A stretch of DNA of 64,000 nt from Topomyia yanbarensis (lineage: Eukaryota; Arthropoda; Insecta; Diptera; Culicidae), in assembly GCF_030247195.1 (NCBI RefSeq), contig NC_080670.1:215624546-215688545 (forward strand). Direction: 5' to 3'. Numbering within the stretch: the first letter of the stretch is position 1; each line of letters starts with the position of its first letter. The translations under genes and the position numbers were made by a program. The notes under the pieces were generated by a model that was given only the letters and a program-made list of their open reading frames with translations, did no database searches and was not told the DNA's origin. Below, in pieces: positions 46,601-56,913 of this stretch.

Positions 46601-48860
46601 CAGTTTTCCCACAGTTCTGTTTCACTGTGCACATACCTTTCCATCCTAGCAGGCGGCGCTGGCCGGTACGGATTAGACGGGCGAATGATGACTCCCGTGG
46701 GGGTTTGTGCAAAAGAAGGCAAGTGCTGACTTGGCTGTGCCGAAAAATATTTCCCGTTTAGTTAAATTTTGTCCAAGGGAGAGCAGGAGGATTACGTTTA
46801 ATTAAACTTTGCGTCGTCTTCGGCCGTCGGCAGCGAAAAATCTCTCCGGAGGATTGGTAATTCGAGTTAATTGGAAATACGCCACCCGGTTGCGCCGATG
46901 TCTCTTGCCTCTCTTCGGCTCTGCCGGTGAATGAAGATTTAATGAGTTTTGTTTTTGTTCTTGTGTTTGTATGTATCGAGGGAACGCAAAAAGGGACATT
47001 CATTTCAAATAGCAGCGCAGCCTTCACCAACAGATGGTTCCACACTTTGAATATTTTCCTTTTCTTTTATTTTTCATTCAAATTAACAATTTTCTCCGTT
47101 TTCTTGTTTCTCGTTGCAGGTAAGCAATCGGTTTGTCTGTAGGCAAGGCGAATCACGTCGGTATCTTTGCCTGTTGAACATGCTCCATTGGACGATCTAC
47201 AATCGAAGTTATGTAGGTACAACAGCCAGCAACAAAACCCCGAACCAGCAGCGTTAAGGGAAAACATTTGTTTCGACTCCTTTTTCGTGCCTGTGCACAA
47301 CACGAAGAAACCGGTGTTTGTTGTTTGGTCCGATTTATCAGTACGGAATGGGAAGCTCCATCCGAAAGCGAGGACATTGCTGTTTTAACTGAACCTCAAC
47401 CTCCCTTTTGATGGGGTGTTGTTGCGGGGAGAGAACTCCAAATCCAGCAAGCAATGAAGTGCAATTAAAATTAATTACCAGAGCGAATTAATTACGGCAA
47501 AATTTGTTATCTGTGGTGTTGTTACTCGACACAAGTTGGAGCTGGATCGGGAAAAGAAACCTCGCCACGACTCTGCTAACACTTTGGAGCTAGCGACAGG
47601 ATTGTCTGTATAATTTTGCCAATCGGTTTCCCCCCGAGCTCGAGAACGTGTCCAACTGCACGTTCAGCTCCGTCGTGGCTTGGTGGCAATCTCACTCGCA
47701 CGCACAGACAGTCCACTGGAAGTTCGAAAAAGGAAACCAAGCGCGAATGGAAGTTGAGAAAATGAATAAATTTCGCTTGAATTGAGACCCCTGGCTACCT
47801 GGTGCTGGTGGGCAAGGGTTGGCGGTGCAGGTACTAGAAGGGTAGTAAAGACGGCGCAGTTAGGGCATGTGTACATGTTCGGAGTTTAACTTTTGACTTT
47901 TAGTGATACTTGAGCCTGTTTGTGGCCATTCCATTCTCTTGCCTTCTCCTCGAATGCTTTTTTTTTCGTTGCACCATTCGGCCAATACCTCAATCGCTTT
48001 CGGTCCCAGTCGATTCTCTACTTTATTTTATTATAAACACAAATCACGTGCTACCTCGTGAGTCAAGTCAAGTAGGGAAGCCGTTTTCCCTACCTTATTT
48101 ATGGCCTGTGTGCCGGCGGAGTCGAAGTTTGCACTTTTTGCGCTGACGCTCCGTTTGTCCGTTTGCCCGTCCGTTCCTCCGCAAAGCTCAGTTGGATGGA
48201 TAGTTGTACAATCATTCGGAACTCGTTGAAATATTTGAAGAATGCTACATTAGCAGTGGCGCTGCTTCCAGCAATGTTTCAATGTTCAGTTCAGCCCGAA
48301 AGCGTTGCCGAACAAATTTCACGCTGAGATTTGCGCCTCGGTCTCTTGTGTCGGTGGTCGTGACGCCAAAAAAAAAAATAAAACTCGAAACGTGATCATC
48401 CGTTGCGCTTCCGAAAACAATAGAGCGATAGTCTCACACTCTGGTCGCCGGTCACCACCACAACACACGTGTCGATTCCAATCGCGAGGAACCGTGCACT
48501 CCACCAGAAGCGCTTAGGTTGTGACTCTCGTTAGGGGTGCCCCTGGCTATCGCGATGTTGCGAAAAGTTGGGATCGGTTGGTTCTGTTCTTTCAGCCAGC
48601 ACCGAAAAAGGTTAATTTCATGACAATTCTGCTACCGATATGATCTGTCGGTGGAGGTGAGCTGTTCGATGCAATTCTTGGAAGGGGCCGATCGTGTGTT
48701 CTTCGATGTTGGCCTGTTCGGAGATTGAAACAGGTTTTCGCATTTCTGGTAGCAGTTCTGGACGCTAAATTGTTAGGTTTTTGTGTATTGCAAGACGATG
48801 GACAAACATCTAATATTTAGTCTGATGAAGACTAGAAATTTTCCAGGAAATGATTCTTTA
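46601..48860 (+). other. Low-repeat island containing a candidate recursive splice site
   Basis: Moderate-GC, unique-looking DNA sharply bounded by repeat arrays. Open frames at 46.76-47.39, 47.66-47.91 and 48.2-48.52 kb overlap on both strands and are unsupported. The clearest functional signal is the juxtaposed acceptor/donor at 47117-47125. Confidence 0.45.
47086..47125 (+). promoter_or_regulatory. Candidate recursive splice site (zero-nucleotide exon)
   Basis: A branch-like AAATTAAC (47087-47094) and a long pyrimidine tract lead to TTGCAG ending at 47119, immediately followed by GTAAGC. This AG|GT juxtaposition is the ratchet-point structure known from long Drosophila introns, where a splice regenerates a donor without adding an exon. 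Its strand matches the exon at 5908-6096. Confidence 0.5.
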
Positions 48861-51290
48861 CGTCTCCACAAGGCAGCCACTTGGGACCCTTTGTTGTTAT
48901 GCGTGTGCAGCTCCATTTAAGGTCTGTTTTGACGTGAGTGTAGAACAAAAACGATGCTCCTAACGGTCGTAAATTCTTCACTACACAGGTGACCATTAGG
49001 TATCAGAATTTGCCGTCAAATAATATATTAGCATTTTAACCCTTTAAGTGACGCATCTAAGAAGCTTTTTTTTTCTTCGAACTGTTTGAGTCAACAAAGA
49101 AGTGCGAAGCCAACCACGGTTTTTTGTCGAATAAGTGTACCCTGTGATTTAGAGAAGATAGAATAAGATCTCTGCTTGTCCCCTTGTTTGTCCAGCTGGA
49201 TGAATTACCTAAAATTCTTTTTCCTTCAAAATAGTAATTCGTGACTCGCTAAGGTTCGAAAAACTATAGGGTGCACTAACGACTAACTCTGGCTACGAAT
49301 CTTCTAATGTCAAGAAGACTATTTAGCGAATTTATTGAATTCCGCCTAGTTCCTATATCTTCAGGCATTACGTCTTCATTCTCTAGTTCCATCCTCAGAA
49401 GATATATTTTACGAAACAGAATTTTTTTTCGAATGAATCTCGAGCGACCTGTGTTTAACACGATTAAGCTTCGGCACACTTTTCATGGCTCAGATTTGCA
49501 CACGAACATTCGCAAAATAATTGCTGTGTGATGAAGACCGATGAACTTTGCGGTTACAAGAAGATAAAATAGGGTCTCTGCATGTCCCCTTATTTGTCCT
49601 GCTTGATGCTGTCTCGAATTAAATGTTGAACTGATTTTGAAATTAAACTGTCATTTCTGCTATCAGATGGCGAATATGAAATTCCGATGTTTAGCTTCAT
49701 TACTTCTTCAAAACAGTCATCCATGAACAAAGTAACCGAGTTAGGTTTGTTTTCATCCGATTTGTTGCGATTCGCATTTTTTAGTGTCATAACTACCTCT
49801 AATGCTTCATAGACTGCAGGTTTGATAGTTGGCCACTAGCCGCAAGGCATTTTTATGACTCAATTCTGCCGTTTCCCAGGGAAGCATCCTCGAACCGGAC
49901 TATTTCGCATCTGTATCAATGACTCATCGGTAAGAGTAACTTGCCTAATACATTTTTCCTCACTAAATTCAGTTATATGGACTGGATCGAAATAGAAGAC
50001 CGAAATATTTATGAAATAATTCGTTTTTATAGTTTTAAAGAGGATTAATTTTTTTCTAAAAATTAACTAAAATGATCCAAAACTAGATTCGTTTCAAACA
50101 CATTACACACCTAGAAAAAATAGTGTAAATTTACGTCTCCTGACCATGACATATACGAGCATCAAAAATGACTTAGTCTTACGTTTGATTTTAATTTTAC
50201 ATGACGTTTAATTTCGTAAATCATGTAATTTTACTCCACATACAGCTTTTGTTCTGAATGGTAGGAAGTGTAATTTTAAGTCATTGCGCATGTAAAGTAT
50301 ATGTTTGATGTAAAATTAAATGGAACACGGTAATGTTCTGTCATTTTGTTAATTACGGTTTGTTGAATTGTGTCATGTTTGCAATTACGTCAACGATAAA
50401 ATTCAGATTTTTTTGGTGTGTATATTATATTATCTAGTTCATGTATCTCCAGGCATTCTTCCGGATGAAATTACATCCTCAGAAGATATTTTTTACGAAA
50501 CAGAAATCTTTTTTCGAATATTTTAGTGGTTTACCGTTTTTCCAGAGAAGCATCCTCTAACCGTTGCTATTTTGCATTGGTCTCAATGACATTAATATAC
50601 CTCCATACTCTTCAAATTCTTGTTTTTACCGTAAGAAAATTAACGGAAAAATCCAATTGAACTCATAAAAAATCCAAGGAAATGATCAGTGTTTTGTTCA
50701 ATCAAGCGCCGAAAAATATTTTAGCGCTCAGAATTGTGTAAGAACGTTTGCAGCAATGCGAAGGCGACCACGGTTTGCTTCTCGAATCCTGCGATTGATG
50801 ACGAGGAACTGAATACGGTTGCTGCATGTCTCCTTATTAAAGATAAAATAGGGTCGCTACATTCCCCCTTTTATGCTTAGTTTTGTGGTACCCCGAACAG
50901 TGTGGAACTGATTTGAAGTAAAGCATAGTTTGTGCTATCAGAGATGGCTAATATGGAATTGTAATTTCTAATCTACACTTCTAGTTTAACTATTTCTTTA
51001 AAACCGTCCGGTAGAAAAAATGTGTTATTGAGCAAAAGTTTATTTCTGTCTGACTAGTTTCGGTTAACAGAATTACTTGAGCCGATTCAGAAATCGAAAA
51101 TTTGCTAATTGGAGCACTAGTGACCGAATTTTCATGACACGATTCGGCCGTTTTCCCAGGGAGGCATCCTCGAACCGTTACAATTTCGCATCGATCTCAA
51201 TGACCCATTTGCAAGTGCAACTTGCGTAATACATTTTTGCTCATTAAGTTGAGCAATGCGAAAAAAGAAAAAATAAAGGACAAAGATATG
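48861..51290 (+). repeat. Decayed array of LINE-derived units
   Basis: RT blocks recur at about 48868 (SPQGSHLGPF), 49871 (SQGSILEP), 50545 (QRSIL-stop-PLLF) and 51147 (SQGGILEPLQF). Between them are reverse-oriented GGGGCATGCAG motifs at 49165, 49570, 50823 and 50850. A longer direct repeat joins 49340-49440 with 50425-50520 (ATCCTCAGAAGATAT and TTTTACGAAACAGAA). The frames are destroyed throughout. Confidence 0.55.
50106..50420. mobile_element. MITE with CACACC ends and TA target duplication
   Basis: The left end is CACACCTAGAAAAAAT and the right end ATTTTTTTGGTGTG, inverted with small differences, flanked by TA on both sides. The 315-bp interior is rich in GTAAATTTACGTC/TGTAAAATTA words and non-coding. 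It interrupts the decayed LINE-unit array. Confidence 0.65.
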
Positions 51291-52080
51291 AAATAATTAT
51301 TTTTAAACATTTTAACGAACATTCAATTTTTTTTTCTAAAAATTTGATTAAAATGATTGAAATCTTATTGGATTTTACCACGTCAAATTTAAAACCCTTT
51401 GATTGGCAATTTATCGTGTTTCTTTATTCGAACGCTACGTGAAGGTGAAACGTACCACAGCTACAGCACTCAAAAATAAAAAAAATCGAAAAAATAACAC
51501 TCACTATTATTTTACAGAAATGCTTTTTTATTGCTTGTTGGCAAATGTGTCCGTGTTGTAAATCAGCTCACATATTGTTTTACTACTACTTGTCAGGAAT
51601 CAGCAGCAAGTCATCGATTACGTTTCGATTTCGTCTCATCAGTATCTGGCACTGACTTAGCACCAGATGGACACTAAATACAAAATCGTGAAAACGAATA
51701 CCGTTCCTGTTTTGAATCCAATGTGTTGTGATAGTCAAGTTGGCTGTCATATACTGATGAGACTAAGTTGAAACATTATAGAATAGTGTAAGTGTTATAG
51801 AATAGTGTAAAATTCAGAAATCGCAAGATTTACGAATCACTCGATTTATAAATTACTAAGTCTACCATTGCAGCAATCTAAGACATCCAAAAGGGCATTG
51901 TTGTTGGAACTAACTGATATCCGTAGCTCATAGGTTTTCAATATATAATCTTAAAATTTATGAAATTCAGGATTCAAAGAACCCGGGCATAGTACGTACC
52001 TGAATTTTAGCGAATTAAATGAATAAGGCAACGTATATTTACGAAAGATTCACAAAACAACAAATTCTAACCGAAACAGT
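51291..52080. other. AT-rich DNA with a small inverted-repeat element
   Basis: Nothing recognised except the element at 51621-51783. Confidence 0.4.
51621..51783. mobile_element. Small inverted-repeat element, second copy
   Basis: CGTTTCGATTTCGTCTCATC then AGTAT at 51621 is mirrored by ATACTGATGAGACTAAGTTG then AAAC ending at 51783. The same end pattern (GTTTC...CTCATC) is seen at 26973-27159. Confidence 0.55.
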
Positions 52081-53363
52081 GCAAAATTTGTCTAGAGTTA
52101 TTTTTCTCTTATATTTTGTTATGTTTATATTATTTTTTTCTGTATATTCAAATTTGTTCAACTTTCTACAATGTTCTATTTTTTCTTCTTTCTATTTTTC
52201 CCTTTTATTCGTTTTACATTTATTTTTTTTTTCATTTTACTTTATCTAACTAATTGCATTTTCCACTTGTCATCTTCGTTTTTCTTACTCTTAATTTTTC
52301 TTCTCTTTGTCTTATTTTCATGCTTTTTCGTTTCGTTTTTTTATTTAATTTTTCCCACTCTTTTTGCCATGTTTTATGTAGTTTCTCTTTTTCACAAATA
52401 TTGAATTTCTTATTGTTTTCGTATTTCTGTATTTCATGTTTAATTTTCTACGTGCCCTATTTATATTGCTTGTTATTCTTATTTTTCTATTTTCACCTTA
52501 TTAATAATTTCCATTTTTCATTTTTTTATTGTCGCTTTTTTAACTTTTTTGTGATTTTTCTAGTTATTTTTTTCTTTCTTTTTTTAATTTTTATATTTAC
52601 TCCAAATATTTTTTTCCGTTTTCCTTTTCATTTTTTATTAGATATTAATTTACTGTACTTTTTTAGCTTTCATTTCCATAGTTTTTGATTTTTTAGTTTT
52701 TTCTATTTTGCTTTTTTGTTTATTAATTTTCGCATCATTCTCTCCTTCTCTTTCTACATTTAAATTACATATTAGAACCTACATGCTATTACTTTCCACA
52801 GACCAGTACGCATTTTCATCCTTGCTTTTCTTTTTCATCTTTTTCCATTTATTTATTTGTTTCCTATTTTGCATCGAAATATCGAATCCGATTTTTTTCT
52901 ATGTTCTTCTTTGAGGATTTAAATGTTGCATTCTGTTTTCTTAACATTTCTTTTCCTTTTTTTTGTTTTAATTTCCTTTTTTAAATGTTCTCTTTTTTAA
53001 TTCTGGCTTCCGTTGTATTTTATTCGTCTTTTTTCTTTTTTTCCACTCTTATCTTTTCTAATTTATATTCCTTTTCCTTGATATGCATGATTTTTTTTTC
53101 AATTTTGTTTTTCTCCTTCACTCTTGCTTTTTCTGTATCGTCTATTGAATGTCTGTTTATATTTGTTTATTTTCTTTCCTTTGTCCCTTTTTTGTCTTTT
53201 CTACATTTATATTTTGTTCTTTTCCCATATTCTTTTATTTCTTTTTTTAACTCCCCTTGAATTACTTATTTTTATTTATCTTTTCTTCTTTTCCTTATAT
53301 TTGTCGCCTTTCTTCTCTGATTATTTTCTTCTAGTTTATTTTTCATGAATTTATTATTTTTAC
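52081..53363 (-). repeat. T-rich low-complexity tract
   Basis: Almost only T with scattered C, the reverse-complement composition of the A-rich tract at 11.8-12.76 kb. It ends exactly at the start of culicine core copy B. Phe/Leu-rich open frames are compositional. Confidence 0.85.
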
Positions 53364-55561
53364 TTTTTGCCTTTCTCAATAGAAAGGTATTGCAATTGCT
53401 CTGAAAACCGACTTTTTAACGGAGGCCCGGAGGGCCGAGTGACATATACCATTCGATTCAGTTCGTCGAGTTCGGCAAATGTCTGTGTGTGTGTATGTAT
53501 GTGTGTGTGTATGTATGTGTGTGTGTATGTGCGTCTGTGTGTGTGTACGCGAACACAATCTCACTCACTTTTCTCAGAGATGGATGAACCGAATTTTACA
53601 AACTTAGTCCCAAATGAAAGGTGCAACGTTCCCATAGGCTGCTATTGAATTTCTAATGGATCCGACTTCCGGTTCCGGAATTACAGGGTGATGAGTACGA
53701 TCACGCAGAAAACGTCGATTTTAAGAAATTCTGCAATGAATGTATAATGGTGAAAATTTTTCCAAAATGTGACCACAACTGCTTCGATTTGTAGTACTAG
53801 GTCATTAACAGCCATTCAAAGTCTCTTTGGTCACATTGGCCACCATCATCGGTTCCGGAAGCCCCGGCGGAAGTATCCAAATTCAGAGTAACAATCACAT
53901 CGGTTTCTCGGAGATGGCTAGACCGATTCGACTAAACTTGACCTCAAATGAAAGGTATTGCGTCCCCGTAAGTGGCTATTAAATTTTATCCCCAACCGAC
54001 TTCCGGTTCCGGAGTTACGGGTTGTGGCGTGCGATCACATAGCAAATTGTGATTCAAACTGATACCCCGATGGAAGCAAAAAAGGTAAAAATTTCGCTAA
54101 AATGTCTCTCAAATAACTTAACTTTGCAGTTCTAGGTCACCGACGGCCAAACAAACTTTCGTTGACTGCATTGACTACCATAGACGGTTCCGGAAGTGCC
54201 CGGGAAAAGCGGCCATCTTTCATAACTAGCAAACTCATATCAGTTTCTCGGAAATGGTTGGGCCGATTTTCACAAACTTAGTCCCAAATGATAGCTCTAT
54301 TATCCCCACATATGTCTGTAAAATTTCGCACGGATCGCTTATATGATTCCGGAAATATAGACTGAACGGTCCGGTCACACATGAAATTCTCATATAAGCC
54401 GGAACTCAAAATTTTTTTCAAAGGGGGGACCCCATGAAATTTCAGAAATCGAATTCGTATTTTTGATGCCAAACATCTTCAAAGTGCATGAAACGTCGAG
54501 ATTTTATGTTATCTCGAAAAAAATTTATTTATGAAAATCGACTTTTTGGGACTTTGCCGATTTCGCACCTTTTTGCCTTTCTCATATAGAAAGGTTATGC
54601 AATCACTCTGAAAAACGTCAACCTAATCCCGGCCCGGAGGGCCGAGTGTCATATCCCATTCGACTCAGTTCGTCGAGATCGGAAAAAGTCTGTATGTGTG
54701 TGTGTATGTATGTATGTGTGTATGTGTGTGTATGTGTGTGTATGTGTGTGTGTGTATGTGTGTATGTATGTATGTGCGTATGTGTCAAATAATGTCACTC
54801 ATTTTTCTCATAGATGGCCGGACCGATTTGCCCAAACTTAGTCTCAAATGAAAGGTGCAACCTTCCCATCGGCTGCTATTGAATTTTGGATCGATCGGAA
54901 TTCTGGTTCCGGAATTACGGGTTTCAGAGTGCGGCCACACTGAAATTTCTCATATAAACTATAGGAAAAATTAAAAATAGAATTTTTATTTTTGATGCTA
55001 AATGTGTTCAAGGTGCATGAAACGTCGAGATTTGATGCAAACTCGAAAAAAAAATTTGACTACGATTCACTTTTTTGGATTTTGGCACATTTTTGCCTTT
55101 CTCATATAGAAAGGTTATGCAATCACTCTGAAAAACGTCAACCTAATCCCGGCCAAATTTTTTTTTCGACTCGTTTAGGGTTTCTGGATTTTAACAGGGG
55201 AGTAGTTGATGGTTTACGGAGAGGGGTTACACCCCCCCTCTACTGTTCGCGCCCCTCCTTTAAAAATCTCCTTAAATCACCCCTCAGACCACCACCCCAT
55301 CCAGCCCTCATACCCCTCCCTTTCAACCCCATCATCTTTAAACCACCACTGTATCACAAAGCATACCAATTTAAGCTGGGGAGTCGTTCGTTCATGGGAC
55401 TTTCGCCCTCTTCACATACCCAGCCCCGCATGACAAAATGAGTTAGCAAGCAGATAACATTGATCTAATGCTGATTAGGCTAATGGAGTATGATATTTTT
55501 TTGTTTCAAGTGTTTCACCGTCGACACGTAGCTCATCAAGTTCGTGGCTGACATGCCATTG

Positions 55562-56461
55562 CACAGTGGTCCAGATCGCTAATTTAGGAGGAATTTTTAC
55601 TTTCTGACAAACCTGTATAATTTAGCCGTATCATGTCTTAGGATGAATTTGTGTACTTTAGAAGATGCTTCTTTTTATTGGAATAGTTATTAGGGTGGTT
55701 CTACTTTATCTAAAATACGAAAATAAACTTTTTACTGATGAAAGATAGAGCTCCACAGTCTTCCACAAAGTTATAAAGTAACTTATTTTGAATAAATTTG
55801 TTGAACATATTAAAGCTCTATCTCTTTTAGTTTTTGTTATACAAGAAATTTAAAAAAAAAGATTAGGGTGTTCCTGAAAAAAACGTTTTTTTAGTATAAC
55901 TTTCGTATCTTTTACTTTTTGTTAACACAACCTTTGAACAACTTATTGAAAACTTCAAGCCGAGTATTTTTCTCCAAGACACCGAAGGTCTAACTTTTTT
56001 CTTTAAAAAGTTATGGACACTTTTCGTTAAAAAAATAGCCTATTTCAAGGCTCAATATCGCTGATGCGGGCACCTAAAATTGAATTCTGTTTCCACCACA
56101 TGAAAGACCATACTTATTAGTATATTTGAGCAAAAATTGGCGAATACGATATTTTTTAAAATTTGCAATTTAGATTTAAAGTTTGTAGTTTTGCAGGTTC
56201 AACGCATTAAAGCATTTACACACATATCGTTGTATTATGAAAAAAGCCACTTTCAAATATCATTCTCTCATCGCAGCAAGCGTTGCATAAGTGAAACGAC
56301 TGTCAAAAAAGGTTTCTGATTTTATTCGTTTTAAATAAAACTAGTAAATATGGATATTAGTCGAAGAGAGTTGGCGAATTTGCTTATTGCTGGTAAAAAG
56401 ACAGATGAACTGCTTAAGTTCATTACAAGTAGTAATCCAAATGTAAAATTGAGACTTGTTA
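55562..56461. repeat. Left terminal inverted repeat of the Transib
   Basis: Near-identical, inverted, to 58850-59750. Its inner end carries an orphan copy of the transposase start: ATG at 56350, reading MDISRRELANLLIAGKKTDE and on to about codon 37. It then departs from the gene at 56462. The terminal heptamer is CACAGTG. Confidence 0.93.
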
Positions 56462-56860
56462 ATGTTCGAAAGAAATTTTATATTTTGTTAAAACAACCTT
56501 TGAACAGCTTTTAGAAAACTTCAATCCACGTTTTTTCATAACTCTGAAAGTCTAACTTTATACTTTCAAAAGTTATGGAAACTTTTCGCTCATAAATAGC
56601 CCTTTTTCAAATGTCATTATCTCTGATTGGGGCAAATAAAAGTAAGTTCGGATTGAACCATAGAAAAGAACATACTTTTAAGTATATTTGAGCAAAAATT
56701 GGAAAATATTATTTTTTTTAAGCATGTAATTTTAAATTTACTAACCAAAGTTTTAAATTTTATCGCATAGCGACATAAAAGAAATTGCCTAAAGCCTTTG
56801 TATTTCCTTTTCTGTTTTGCTTACATATCAACAATACAGAATGGTTTCATTAAAAATAAT
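56462..56860. other. Internal vestige of an older Transib end
   Basis: This stretch runs in the same direction as 55900-56200 and matches it at a diverged level: AACAACCTTTGAACAGCTTTT, AAGTTATGGAAACTTTTCG and TATATTTGAGCAAAAATTGG all have counterparts. It lies next to the transposase 3' end and is probably the former left subterminal region. Confidence 0.6.
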
Positions 56861-56913
56861 TTGGCTATGACAACAATTTATGATTTATATAAGGAGAATT
56901 TATTCAATGCCAA

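Noticed and set aside
52019..53348. Phe/Leu-rich frames resembling hydrophobic proteins
   Set aside because: The DNA is a T-rich simple tract; composition alone explains them.
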